Counted from the first letter of the stretch, positions 42,333 through 51,152 are shown. The stretch is 64,000 bases of DNA from CAMYOC01 sp963704875 (GCA_963704875.1 CAVPIA010000008.1:1240001-1304000); one strand, 5' to 3'. Notes: generated by a model from the sequence alone, not told the origin. Program-made: numbers and translations.

Positions 42333-43839
42333 CCGGAACGCGCCGCAGTACATCAAACGCGATACTGATCCGCCGGGCCGGGCCCTCGAACGGCATGGTG
42401 CGGTGATAGAAATACGAGGGGAACAGAAACAGCCGTCCTTCCGCTGGCGCAAACGCATGCAGAGCAGGGCCTGGCTCCGACTGAAGTTCCTCGGGCGGCA
42501 ATCCGAACTCGATCCAGCCATCGCTGTGGTCATTGCCGTCGCCCAGACTCGGGGGCAGCTCGACATAGTAGACCCCGCTCAACCAGGCGGCCGGATGTAT
42601 ATGCGGCAGTTGATGGCCGGCGGTATCCATCACGACAGACCACATGGTCAATTTCAGCGCGCCCGGCAAAGGCCCGGGGAACGGATGGTCCGGCGGCTGA
42701 TCCAGTTGCTCGGTGTAGCGCGTGACAGCAACCCTGACCGCCTGCTCAAGCAAGGCTACCGGTCCTTTTTCTCCCTCTAGCAGATTGCCGGTATGGCGGC
42801 CACGACGTGTGGCGTTGCCTTCCGGCTCGTAGGCCAGAGTAGGGTGCCCGAGCACGTGCTCCGCCAGCGACAGATTGAACGCCCGCATGGAGTCCCAGCC
42901 CGGAGGCGGATCCAGGTCGATGCTGCTCACCAGTCGCGGGACATCCAGCAGCGCATCCGCTTCGGGAGTGCGACCGACGCCAAGCAGAGCCAGAGACCGC
43001 GCCGCCAATAATGAGGGGTGCGCCGGATCAAGCGCCTGTGCGCTCTCGACGGCGCGCAGCGCCGCCTGCGCGTCGCCCCTGGCCAGTAGGGCTTCGATCA
43101 GCCGGATTCTGGCGGCGATGCTGCCGGGCGCGGTGCTTACCGCGCGTTCATATGCGGGCACCGCCTGCGCCAGCCGGTCGGTATCCTGCAACGTGATGCC
43201 AAGATTAAGCCAGACCTCCGCCTGACCCGGGTCCAGCGCCAGTGCTGCTCTGTAGGCCCGTTCCGCAGCAGGGAAGTCGCCGTTGCGGTGCAGGGCGGCG
43301 CCCAGATGTCCAAGCAACACCGGGTTGTCCGTTTGCACACGGGCCGCCGTCTGCAGTGCCTCAACCGCTTCGCCGGTGCGGCCGCTGGCCAGGCAGACCG
43401 CGGCCAGCGTCTGAAGCGCGCGGCAGTGCTCCGGTTCGATCTCGATGGCACGACGCAGATGTTGCTCGGCGTCCTGGCTGCGCAACAGGCCCCGCAGCAC
43501 ATGACCCAGGTTGCTGTGCGCGTCGGCATTGTCCGGCTCGACCTGCAGCAAGCGCCGGAACGCGGTTTCCGCTGCTTTCAGATCGCCGAGATTGTTGCGC
43601 GCACGTCCCTCCAGCATCAGCCGGCGGGCGTTGCCTTGCTCGCGTGGCGGCAGGCGTTCCAGCGCACTCAGCGCGCGCTCAGGTTGACGCGCGCCGAGCA
43701 AACCCTCAGCCAGCATCAGCAATCCGTTGGCATCAGCAGGATCACTTGCCAGCAACGCGCGGGCGGCGGCGATCGCAGCGTGCCAATCGCCGGCGGCAAG
43801 GCGTTTCTGCGTGTCGCCGGACTCCGGCGCCTGGTTCAT
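42325..43839 (-). CDS. TPR protein with C-terminal 2-oxoglutarate/Fe(II) oxygenase domain
   Basis: 504 residues. TPR repeats fill residues 1-285 (for example ADAHSNLGHVLRGLLRSQDAE and AEVWLNLGITLQDTDRLAQA). The last 200 residues form a double-stranded beta-helix oxygenase of the 2OG-FeII_Oxy_5 type. Iron ligands are predicted in HIHPAAWLSGVYYVELP and YFYHRTMPF, and the 2-oxoglutarate Arg in GPARRISIAFD. This pairing is common in proteobacteria, where the enzyme is presumed to hydroxylate a protein or peptide. ATG 43839 lies 27 bases after the transaldolase gene on the same strand. Confidence 0.87.
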   Translation of the reverse strand: MNQAPESGDTQKRLAAGDWHAAIAAARALLASDPADANGLLMLAEGLLGARQPERALSALERLPPREQGNARRLMLEGRARNNLGDLKAAETAFRRLLQVEPDNADAHSNLGHVLRGLLRSQDAEQHLRRAIEIEPEHCRALQTLAAVCLASGRTGEAVEALQTAARVQTDNPVLLGHLGAALHRNGDFPAAERAYRAALALDPGQAEVWLNLGITLQDTDRLAQAVPAYERAVSTAPGSIAARIRLIEALLARGDAQAALRAVESAQALDPAHPSLLAARSLALLGVGRTPEADALLDVPRLVSSIDLDPPPGWDSMRAFNLSLAEHVLGHPTLAYEPEGNATRRGRHTGNLLEGEKGPVALLEQAVRVAVTRYTEQLDQPPDHPFPGPLPGALKLTMWSVVMDTAGHQLPHIHPAAWLSGVYYVELPPSLGDGNDHSDGWIEFGLPPEELQSEPGPALHAFAPAEGRLFLFPSYFYHRTMPFEGPARRISIAFDVLRRVPGG

Positions 43840-43866
43840 GGCTTACACCACAGCCCCGTGCGGCTG

Positions 43867-44847
43867 TTAACCTGCCGCGGCCTGAGGCAGGGCATCCAGC
43901 TGGCGCACCAGGGCCTCTAGCTTCTCGGTGTCGCGAGTGAAATTACGGATGCCCTCGGCCAGTTTCTCGGTCGCCATTGCGTCTTCGTTCATCAACCAGC
44001 GGAACTTGCGCTCATCCATGACGATCGCTGCTTCACCGCGCTGCTTTGCTATTTCCGGTGACAGCTTGCGTGGCAGTTCACCTTCGGCCAGCTCCAGTTC
44101 AGACATCAGGCCGGGTGAGATGGTCAGCAAGTCGCAGCCCGCGAGCTCAAGGATCTCATCGACGTTGCGGAAGCTTGCCCCCATGACCACCGTGCTGATG
44201 TCGTGACGCTTGTAATAATTGTAAATCCGCGTCACCGAAACCACGCCAGGATCCTGCGCAGCGGCATAGCCATCCACGCCCTCGTGCTTCTTGTACCAGT
44301 CAAGGATACGACCGACAAAGGGCGAGATAAGCGTTACCCCTGCGCCGGCACAAGCCACCGCCTGGGCAAAAGAGAAAAGCAGGGTCAGGTTGCAGTGAAT
44401 ACCGCGGCGCTCGAGTTCGGAGGCAGCAGCAATGCCCTCCCAGGTCGAGGCGATTTTGATCAGGACCCGCTCTCTGGCGACGCCTGCGTCTTCGTACATG
44501 CCGATCAACTGCTCGGCCCGCGCGACGGTCGCTTCGGTGTCGAATGACAGGCGCGCGTCGACCTCTGTGGAAACCCGCCCCGGAATGATGCCGAGGATCT
44601 CGACACCGAAATTGACCGCCAGCCGGTCCAGAGTCAACGCCAGCTGCTGCGCTTCAGAGCTTCGTGCCTGTTGACCAAAACGGACTGCGTCGTCGACCAG
44701 ATTCCGGTACTTGTCGTCCTGCGCTGCCTTGAACAACAATGAAGGGTTGGTCGTTGCATCTACCGGTGCGTAGCGGCGAATGGATTCGATATCGCCGGTG
44801 TCGGCGACGACGGTGGTCAATTCACGGAGACGGGAGAGTTTGTTCAT
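43867..44847 (-). CDS. tal: Transaldolase
   Basis: 326 residues from ATG 44847, where homology to E. coli TalB begins (MNKLSRLRELTTVVADTGDI). Transaldolase moves a dihydroxyacetone unit between sugar phosphates in the non-oxidative pentose phosphate pathway. The Schiff-base lysine lies in RVLIKIASTWEGI. Other blocks are DATTNPSLLFKAAQ, CNLTLLFSFAQAVACA, ISPFVGRILDWYKKH and TVVMGASFRNVDEILELAGCDLLTISP. Length matches the class with about 317 residues. Confidence 0.96.
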   Translation of the reverse strand: MNKLSRLRELTTVVADTGDIESIRRYAPVDATTNPSLLFKAAQDDKYRNLVDDAVRFGQQARSSEAQQLALTLDRLAVNFGVEILGIIPGRVSTEVDARLSFDTEATVARAEQLIGMYEDAGVARERVLIKIASTWEGIAAASELERRGIHCNLTLLFSFAQAVACAGAGVTLISPFVGRILDWYKKHEGVDGYAAAQDPGVVSVTRIYNYYKRHDISTVVMGASFRNVDEILELAGCDLLTISPGLMSELELAEGELPRKLSPEIAKQRGEAAIVMDERKFRWLMNEDAMATEKLAEGIRNFTRDTEKLEALVRQLDALPQAAAG

Positions 44848-44933
44848 CAGCAGCCCTGCCAGAAGGTGGTTGTCGGGCACTCGGAAGAGAGACCCGGATT
44901 GGGGCTTATTCTAACATCACGCCGCCAAACCGA

Positions 44934-45599
44934 TCAGCGGCGCAGGCCGTTGAACACGATCGTGAAATCCGTAAACGGACGACTGAACTGTTCATCGCGG
45001 ACCTCCCTGCTGTCGATATCCACAAAGCCGATCTCATTGCCAACGTTGCGCTCACCGACCGCCTGGCACATGAGGACCCGGGCCGCTTTTCGGTAGTCCT
45101 CGATATGCTGACCCTGAAATTCCGGCAGATAGAACACTACCCCAAGGCGTGCACTGTCCTGATACAGGTCGAACCAGGTCGTCGCCGGGTCGATCGCGGC
45201 ATCGCCAATCCTGACGGTTGACAGCTTGCGCGTTTTGGCTCGCAGGGCGGTGATCTTCCACCCTCTGATTTTCGGCGCCGCCCGGGCGACTGCGGCGACC
45301 GTACCGAACAATGCAATCTGGCCATCAGCGGTTAGTACAAGCTCGGCCTCGCGGCCGCGCTGCAGGATCTGATAACTCAAACCCGGGCGGATGCGTCCAA
45401 GCCAGTAGGCCATTGCCTCACGATGCTCTGCGTCATCCCCGCCTTCCTTTACGCGCGCCGCCTGGCTTGCGAACCAGCTCCAAAACTCGGCTATCGGCTT
45501 ATCTTCAGCCTGCCCGGCCTGCGCCAAAACGGCGGATGGGGCCAACACGATCAGTGACAGCAGAACAATGCGGGATATTGCGGCGAACGGAAATCTCAC
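44934..45599 (-). CDS. Exported protein of unknown function
   Basis: 221 residues with a signal peptide (AISRIVLLSLIVLAPSAVLAQA). The mature part begins with a helical segment, then GREAELVLTADGQIALFGTVAAVARAAPKIRGWKITALRAK, a pattern I have seen in uncharacterised proteins that read an aged or sampled quantity. It ends with FVDIDSREVRDEQFSRPFTDFTIVFNGL. The GTG start overlaps the stop of the upstream gene by four bases (GTGA). No function assigned. Confidence 0.75.
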   Translation of the reverse strand: MRFPFAAISRIVLLSLIVLAPSAVLAQAGQAEDKPIAEFWSWFASQAARVKEGGDDAEHREAMAYWLGRIRPGLSYQILQRGREAELVLTADGQIALFGTVAAVARAAPKIRGWKITALRAKTRKLSTVRIGDAAIDPATTWFDLYQDSARLGVVFYLPEFQGQHIEDYRKAARVLMCQAVGERNVGNEIGFVDIDSREVRDEQFSRPFTDFTIVFNGLRR

Positions 45600-46138
45600 G
45601 ATTCGGAATGCGCGTCCTCATCCGGTTCGAACAGTTCCGCGGCATAGTCCTTGAGCTCCTCGACGCTGGTGCCATATTCCTGCAGGTAATGATCGATCAG
45701 AGATGCATTGATCCGGTCCGCGGTTTGCACCGATTCGCGAATCGCACGGATCTCCTGCAGCAAGTCCTCGCGACCCTCCGCAGTGAACAGGCTCTCGACT
45801 TTGTCGACCATGAACCTGTGTACCAGGTCATTGCGCAGACGGATGGCCTTGTGGATCGCCTTGCGTTCCGGGGACGTGAAGTGTTCCTTTTTCCGCACTG
45901 CGCGAAACAACTCACCCACGGTCTTGCCTGCCTGCGCGGAAGACAACGCGGTGACGGCATCGGAACCGAATTGCGCGTCGTCGTAACGCGTGGCCAGCGC
46001 CATCAGCAAGACGAGGCCGAATTCCAGCACCTGAGTGTCGTGGACCGCGGCACCGAACTCGGCGTATACCGGCGCCAGATCCGACTGGTCTGGCAGATTC
46101 AATGGCGTGGGTTCAGCCGCCGATCCTTTGCTGTTCAT
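45596..46138 (-). CDS. HEPN-motif protein of unknown function
   Basis: 180 residues, almost entirely helical, with no signal or membrane segment. Residues 102-107 (RLRNDLVHRF) give Arg-x4-His, the catalytic motif of HEPN nucleases and of many inactive HEPN proteins. The flanking helices fit a HEPN four-helix bundle (HDTQVLEFGLVLLMALATRY and KAIHKAIRLRND). ATGA and GTGA overlaps couple it to the EAL/GGDEF gene before it and the exported protein after it. No nucleotidyltransferase or antitoxin gene is adjacent, so a classical HEPN-MNT toxin pair is not supported. Confidence 0.72.
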   Translation of the reverse strand: MNSKGSAAEPTPLNLPDQSDLAPVYAEFGAAVHDTQVLEFGLVLLMALATRYDDAQFGSDAVTALSSAQAGKTVGELFRAVRKKEHFTSPERKAIHKAIRLRNDLVHRFMVDKVESLFTAEGREDLLQEIRAIRESVQTADRINASLIDHYLQEYGTSVEELKDYAAELFEPDEDAHSES

Positions 46139-48366
46139 GTCGACATCCGCTTGCGAAAAAACTCTTCTATTGGCTCGGCCTTGCCGACGACATGGCCCTG
46201 AGCATAGGTGATGCCCAATTCGCGGAGCAGTTCCAGACTGGTGTCATTCTCGACAAATTCCGCGACGGTCTGCAACGAGAATGCTCTGGCGATACTGACC
46301 ACCGCCTGAACGATAGCGTAATTCTTGCTGCCGCGTTCCAGCCCGCGGATGAAAGCGCCGTCGATCTTTATCTTGTCCACAGGTAACTCGCGGAAATATT
46401 CAAAGGACGACATGCCGGCGCCAAAGTCGTCCAGTGCGAAACTGCAACCCGCTGCCTTTAGACCGCTGATGAATTCTACCGCCGCCCGAAAATGCGTGAC
46501 TGCAGCCGTCTCCGTTACTTCGAAACAGAGCTTCTCCGGCGGAAGATCGAATGTGTCGAGCAGATTTAGATAGAAACCGAGATTGTCAGGATCAATCGAG
46601 GCGCCGGAAAGATTGATGCAACAGGCTCTTGTGCGCGCAACGCATTCAGGCCGGCTCGCCAGCCAACTGACGGCATTGCTGACAACAACCCGATCCACCT
46701 CCCGCATCAACTCGAACTTCTCGGCGATTGGGAACACCTCCACTGGAGGCAGTGGTCGACCCTGCTGATCGGTGATCCGCGACAGAACCTCAAAGCTGAG
46801 ACCGTTGTTCCCGGTCTCCTGTAGCGGCTGCAATTCCTGACAATAGAGTTGAAACCGGTTGGCCTGCAACGCCCCGCGAATCTCTGTTACCAGCGCGGCG
46901 GCTCTTTTGCGCGCCGCCACAGCGTCATCATCAAGCCGCAGCAGGCGAAACCCGTCACCACCGCTGGCCTGCACCAGGCTCATCGCGGTGTGGGCGGTTA
47001 GCAACACCACGTCCGGGTCGGAGCGGCCACCGGAGAACGGCACCACTCCGATGCTGGTGGTCACTGCGCTGTCGTTGCCTTGCTTCGCCGATCGCAGACC
47101 CGAGACCCGGCGCCGGATGGTGCTGGCCACCTCGCTGGCCTGGTCCTCGCCGCTGTCTCGCAACAACACCGCAAAATCGTCCCCGCCAAGGCGCGCGACG
47201 GTTGCTGTGACCGGAAGATCGCCTGCAATCAGATCGGCAATCTCGCGCAGCATCATGTCACCGGCCTCAATGCCGCAGTTGTCATTGACCAGCGAAAAAC
47301 GATCAACATCGATGTGTAGAAACGCATGCTCGCGACCCTGCTGGGCTTCGCGACTGGCCGCGTCGGACAGATGGGCGCGCAATTCATCGCGCTTCAGCAG
47401 GCCGGTAGTAATGTCGTGGCTGGCGTGCCGGCGGATGTCGACGCTGGCAGTGTGTCCCTCGAGCCGGAACATGGCGATAAGTTGCGCCGCCAGCAGCGCG
47501 ATGATGCTGACCAGGGTAAGACCGATCTGCTCGGCGAGCTGGCCTTCCACCTCGAAGCGCTCCAGAAACCATGATTCGCCGAGCACCAGATATGCCACCA
47601 CGGCCAACGCGGCGATGGCGTTGAACCGGTAGTCAAAACGCAGCGCAGCAATGACTACCATCAACAACAGCAGATAGCGCAGGCTGACCGCAAACTCGGG
47701 GCGATCGACGGCCATCAGCGAAAAATGCAGCGCCGCCAGTACAACGGTCACGCCAATCCAGCCACGCACACCGAAGCTGAGGAACCCGTGAGCCTGGCTG
47801 CGGCCATCAGGGGGCGGTGGCAGCTTCAGCACCAGCAACATGATCGCCGGCAGGAACACCGCAATGTCCAGCACCATATAGGGCAACAACCACAGCGCGA
47901 GCAGCATCGCTTCGGTCGGCGCCGCATGCCGGCTGCTGGTGACAGCCGGGACCACCAGCACCATCATCACCGCAGCAAATGCCAGTGCACCGAACAGATA
48001 CACGACCATCAGGTTGTGGACGCCATTGCGCGCCAGATCAAGACGCCAGTAACGGAAGATGCCCCAGGCCGCGATCACGCTGGCAAGGGTCATGCCGAGC
48101 GCGTAACTCGCCGCCACCAGATAGGCGGGGCTCAGTACAATAAATGCCCAGCCGGCGCTGCCAGCCAGTATGGCCGGCCAGGCGCGGAGGCCATAGACCA
48201 GCATCGCCGCCAGACACATCGCCGGCACCGGGTTGAGCAGCGGTATCCGGGTGCCGGGCAATGAATACGATCCGGCAACCCCACCGGCCAGCGCAATCAA
48301 CACGGCCAGTCCCGCCAGCAATGCCGGCCGGGCCTCGGATTTCGCAAGTCTCTTTTGTCCGCGCAT
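46135..48366 (-). CDS. Membrane EAL/GGDEF protein (c-di-GMP turnover)
   Basis: 743 residues. About eight membrane helices (residues 15-300) form a MASE1-like sensor region. A GGDEF domain at about 320-480 has an altered signature, RLGGDDFAVLL. The EAL domain at about 490-740 keeps the catalytic pattern: FEVLSRI (ExLxR), INLSGAS (Asn), CFEVTETAAV (Glu), ALDDFGAGMSSF, KIDGAFI and AEFVEND (Glu). The likely net activity is c-di-GMP hydrolysis, with the GGDDF domain inactive or GTP-sensing. The stop overlaps the start of the HEPN-motif gene (ATGA). Confidence 0.9.
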   Translation of the reverse strand: MRGQKRLAKSEARPALLAGLAVLIALAGGVAGSYSLPGTRIPLLNPVPAMCLAAMLVYGLRAWPAILAGSAGWAFIVLSPAYLVAASYALGMTLASVIAAWGIFRYWRLDLARNGVHNLMVVYLFGALAFAAVMMVLVVPAVTSSRHAAPTEAMLLALWLLPYMVLDIAVFLPAIMLLVLKLPPPPDGRSQAHGFLSFGVRGWIGVTVVLAALHFSLMAVDRPEFAVSLRYLLLLMVVIAALRFDYRFNAIAALAVVAYLVLGESWFLERFEVEGQLAEQIGLTLVSIIALLAAQLIAMFRLEGHTASVDIRRHASHDITTGLLKRDELRAHLSDAASREAQQGREHAFLHIDVDRFSLVNDNCGIEAGDMMLREIADLIAGDLPVTATVARLGGDDFAVLLRDSGEDQASEVASTIRRRVSGLRSAKQGNDSAVTTSIGVVPFSGGRSDPDVVLLTAHTAMSLVQASGGDGFRLLRLDDDAVAARKRAAALVTEIRGALQANRFQLYCQELQPLQETGNNGLSFEVLSRITDQQGRPLPPVEVFPIAEKFELMREVDRVVVSNAVSWLASRPECVARTRACCINLSGASIDPDNLGFYLNLLDTFDLPPEKLCFEVTETAAVTHFRAAVEFISGLKAAGCSFALDDFGAGMSSFEYFRELPVDKIKIDGAFIRGLERGSKNYAIVQAVVSIARAFSLQTVAEFVENDTSLELLRELGITYAQGHVVGKAEPIEEFFRKRMST

Positions 48367-48423
48367 CTGCCCGCCGTTTCAGAGGCTTTTCGATTGTCGT
48401 GGTACCGGATGAAGCACCATCGG

Positions 48424-48882
48424 TCAGTCAGGCGCGACCGGTTCATGGTTGCCGATATCCGCCACCGCCTTCCACTGCCCATCGGCTGCTCGACGCCACA
48501 CGGTCAGATATTTGCCGACCCGGACCTCGTCGGGGTTGTCGCGCCGGTAGAGGCGGTAATGACCCCAGGTGTAGCCAAGCGTCCCGTCCATCGAGGCCTC
48601 CGCTGCGACCGGCGTCCAGTCCAGCGTGTAATCCGCCATCGGTTGCAGCCCTTCGGCAATGGCATCGACACCGACCACCGCATCACCGCGCTCGGGCAGC
48701 GAAATCGCGTCGGCGGACAGATAGCCCCGGAATGCGGCGGCTGCGCCCTCGGCCACGGACATGCGGGAAAACGCGCGGTCCTGATCCATCAGCTGTTCGG
48801 ACCAGGCAGCCTGCCGGCCGGGCGACGAGCAACCCACCAGAACCGAAACGCAGAGTATCCCGATGCAACAAGACCGAATCAT
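48424..48882 (-). CDS. SnoaL/DUF4440-like lipoprotein
   Basis: 152 residues with a lipoprotein signal (MIRSCCIGILCVSVLVGC). The mature domain has the NTF2-like fold pattern: DQDRAFSRMSVAEGAAAAFRGYLSADAISLP, GVDAIAEGLQPMADYTLDWTPVAAEASMDGTLGYTWGHYRL and YLTVWRRAADGQWKAVADIGN. DUF4440 proteins are of varied and mostly unknown function. The ATG overlaps the stop of the upstream gene (ATGA), making a coupled pair of exported proteins. Confidence 0.85.
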   Translation of the reverse strand: MIRSCCIGILCVSVLVGCSSPGRQAAWSEQLMDQDRAFSRMSVAEGAAAAFRGYLSADAISLPERGDAVVGVDAIAEGLQPMADYTLDWTPVAAEASMDGTLGYTWGHYRLYRRDNPDEVRVGKYLTVWRRAADGQWKAVADIGNHEPVAPD

Positions 48883-49436
48883 GGTGACGCCTCCCGAGGC
48901 GAATCGCCGCTTCCGAACCGGCGCGTGAAGACGCCCTCCGAGACCGGCTCTGAATTGCCTTCACCGGCAGCAAAAAGCTGCCACAAATAACGCTCGTCAC
49001 CCTGCAGAATCCAGCGCTCCTGATATTTTGTCGGCCGGCCCTGTTCATCCCAGGCCGTGATCTCGCTTTGCAGTCCTGCTTCGCTGGCAACCGTTTGATA
49101 CTCGAACAAGGAAATCCCCATGCCGACAGCGGTGAAGTAGCCCACTATCGTTTGCTTGCCTGGATGGAAGAACCATATGCCTTCGGACACCAGGTGGTCA
49201 CCCTTATCGTCGCGCTGGTACGATTTTGCGACAACCGACCGACGACCAACGCCCCATTCGAGGGTCTGGTAAGCGCTTCCCATAACCCACTGGCCACCGA
49301 TCAATCGCTGGAACGGCGCCAGCGGCTCCGGCTCGCTTTCCATCGAAAATGCAGGCGCCAGATATAGCCCCACGCTGGCCACAACACCGGCCGCAACCCT
49401 CGCCGAAACCTTGGCCACAAGCGATGCTCTGGTCAT
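48879..49436 (-). CDS. Exported protein of unknown function
   Basis: 185 residues from ATG 49436, with a purine-rich GGGGGGAG directly upstream. A signal peptide (MTRASLVAKVSARVAAGVVASVGLYLAPAFS) leads to a beta-rich domain: LIGGQWVMGSAYQTLEWGVGRRSVVAKSYQ, SEGIWFFHPGKQTIVGYFTAVG, LQSEITAWDEQGRPTKYQERWIL and VFTRRF. The pattern resembles lipocalin-like proteins that describe their own ligand-free barrel (DUF1579-like), but I cannot place it firmly. Coupled to the DUF4440 lipoprotein gene. Confidence 0.72.
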   Translation of the reverse strand: MTRASLVAKVSARVAAGVVASVGLYLAPAFSMESEPEPLAPFQRLIGGQWVMGSAYQTLEWGVGRRSVVAKSYQRDDKGDHLVSEGIWFFHPGKQTIVGYFTAVGMGISLFEYQTVASEAGLQSEITAWDEQGRPTKYQERWILQGDERYLWQLFAAGEGNSEPVSEGVFTRRFGSGDSPREASP

Positions 49437-49526
49437 GCTCCCCCCTCTTGTGGAAAGTGCGTCCAGCGGCGGTGGACGCCGCCGCAATCAACGACCGCAA
49501 TCAGCCACCGCGACCTGCCACCGTCA

Positions 49527-49736
49527 TCAGCGACGCAGAAACAGATAGTAGATCAGATTCAGCACCAGGCTGATCAGCAGCATAGAGCCCAGCGGTATAA
49601 ACACCGTCCCGCCGCCACGCTGAAAACGCAGATCCCCCGGCAATTTCCCAAACCAGCCCAGCAAGCCTGGCGCCCAGGTCCAGATTGCGCCCAGGGCAAC
49701 CAGCACCAGGCCGATAAGGATCATGATCTTGCCCAT
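49527..49736 (-). CDS. DUF2905-family small membrane protein
   Basis: 69 residues, two membrane helices with the family motif between them: GLVLVALGAIWTWAPGLLGWFGKLPGDLRFQRGGGTVFIPLGSMLLISLVLNLI. The GKLPGDI-like turn and PLGSMLLISL are diagnostic. Function unknown. The ATG overlaps a TGA of a possible upstream frame. Confidence 0.88.
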   Translation of the reverse strand: MGKIMILIGLVLVALGAIWTWAPGLLGWFGKLPGDLRFQRGGGTVFIPLGSMLLISLVLNLIYYLFLRR

Positions 49737-50062
49737 CAGGTCCGCGCCTCAATCCGAAGTCGTATGGTGTTGCCCGACCGGGTCAAGATGCAACAGCAGG
49801 CGGCCCCTGTCGACCCGTTTCCAGTGAACATCAACAATCGCACCTTCTGTTGCACAGAGGAGTTTGAGGCCTGGCCGACAGCCGCTTCACCGGACAGCAG
49901 GAAATGCCATAAGCGCTCCGGGCGCGCATCTGCCCGGGCCTGGTGATGCAGGCACAGCGCAATCATTTCGCGGTCGCCGGATCCCGTTTCTTCATGTAAG
50001 CCAGTTCTGCAGGCATTGCGGGAGATGTGGGCCAGAACATGGGCCGAGATATGAGCCGACAC
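49736..50062 (-). CDS. Doubtful hypothetical protein upstream of the DUF2905 gene
   Basis: A 108-codon frame from GTG 50062 (or a 76-codon version from ATG 49966) ends in a TGA that overlaps the DUF2905 ATG by one base, like coupled pairs elsewhere here. The sequence has a CCC cluster (GAACCCILTRSG) and ends IRLRIEART, but I recognise no family and there is no clear ribosome site. If it is not a gene, 49737-50106 is a 370-base stretch with nothing else visible. Confidence 0.25.
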   Translation of the reverse strand: MSAHISAHVLAHISRNACRTGLHEETGSGDREMIALCLHHQARADARPERLWHFLLSGEAAVGQASNSSVQQKVRLLMFTGNGSTGAACCCILTRSGNTIRLRIEART

Positions 50063-50106
50063 TGGGCCTGTATGCGGCGACGATCAGCAACAGGCAATAC
50101 GTCTGC

Positions 50107-50556
50107 CTAATAGCCGAAACCGCGCCCCATCAATACCGCGAACAGTGGAATAAGCGCTATCGCAAGCAACTCCAGACGGATGATCCGTCGCATCACCAGC
50201 GCGCGCCGCGGCGGCACTTCCGGAGTTTGCCCGGACTTCAGGCCAGCCCGCCAGCCCAGAATCTGAACCGTGGGATACACCGACAACAAGGCTGCGATTA
50301 CAAACAGGGTCAGCTTGACGTGAAACAGCGGATTGCCGAAATAGAACGGGCCGCCCTTGCCAAAATAAAGCATCCGCAAGACCCCGGACAACAACACAGC
50401 CGCAGCGGCAAAGCCGTATATCAGGTCGGTTACCGCCAGCTGTTTCGCCCGCCGCAAATCCAGCGGACCGCCGAGCAGCAGATGCTCACTGACCAGCGCG
50501 GCCATCAACATCATCATGCCCAGATAGTGAACGTATGCGACTAAGGCGTCGGCCAT
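50107..50556 (-). CDS. DUF2214-family membrane protein
   Basis: 149 residues with four hydrophobic helices. Family features are the His-containing first helix (AYVHYLGMMMLMAALVSEHLLL), RRAKQLAVTDLIYGFAAAAVLLSGVLRMLYFGKG and the FYFGNPLFHVKLTLFVIAALLSVYPT block. The conserved histidines (SEHL, LFHVK) suggest possible heme or metal binding, unproven. Function unknown. ATG 50556. Confidence 0.88.
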   Translation of the reverse strand: MADALVAYVHYLGMMMLMAALVSEHLLLGGPLDLRRAKQLAVTDLIYGFAAAAVLLSGVLRMLYFGKGGPFYFGNPLFHVKLTLFVIAALLSVYPTVQILGWRAGLKSGQTPEVPPRRALVMRRIIRLELLAIALIPLFAVLMGRGFGY

Positions 50557-50747
50557 CTCATGTCTCCGCTGTCAGGACCCTAGTTTGCCACTGGTGTATC
50601 CACTGACCAAGGACGCGTTGCCCGATGCCCGGAACACGGCCAGTTGAACTCCTGCTTCCTGCGCGCCGGCCGGTAATCTCCGCAAGCCCGGCACGACCAG
50701 GGCGACTGCGCCTCATTCTGCGCAGACTCAGAGGACTTCTGTCTCTG

Positions 50748-51152
50748 TCACGAACCCTCGTTCGGGGGGCTCGACACAAAGGCATCAGCCTCGATCTCTA
50801 CCAGAACCTCGGGAGCGATGAGCTTGCTGACCTCGACCATGGAGGTGGCCGGCCGGATCGTGCCAAAAATCTCGCCATGGGCGGCGCCGACAGTTTCCCA
50901 CTGGCTGATGTCGGTCACATAGATTCGGGTCCGCACTACATCTCCCAGACTTGCGCCGGCACGTTCCAGAGCAGTCCGGATGTTGGCCAGACACTGACGC
51001 GTCTGGCTAGCGGCATCGGTCCCGACGATGGAACCGTCAGCGTCCGTGGCGGTGGTTCCTGAGACATGCACATGAGGACCGACGCGCACGGCGCGAGAGT
51101 ACCCGACCAGATCCTCCCAGGGTGCTGAACTGCTGACCAGAATTCGCTCCAT
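50748..51152 (-). CDS. Rid (YjgF/YER057c/UK114) family protein
   Basis: 134 residues from ATG 51152, with GGGAG upstream; the longer frame to 51386 is rejected. The Rid fold is clear: ILVSSSAPWEDLVGYSRAVRVGPHVHVSGTTATDADG, QTRQCLANIRTALERAGASLGDVVRTRIYVTDI and IRPATSMVEVSKLIAPEVLVEIEADAFV. Where classic RidA has the imine-hydrolysing Arg105 (ARSxVEV), this protein has Thr (ATSMVEV), so it belongs to another Rid subgroup and deaminase activity should not be assumed. It diverges from the prolyl-hydroxylase gene. Confidence 0.9.
   Translation of the reverse strand: MERILVSSSAPWEDLVGYSRAVRVGPHVHVSGTTATDADGSIVGTDAASQTRQCLANIRTALERAGASLGDVVRTRIYVTDISQWETVGAAHGEIFGTIRPATSMVEVSKLIAPEVLVEIEADAFVSSPPNEGS

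Noticed and set aside
45596..46138. HEPN-MNT toxin-antitoxin module
   Set aside because: Neighbours are an EAL/GGDEF protein and an exported protein; no minimal nucleotidyltransferase or antitoxin is adjacent.
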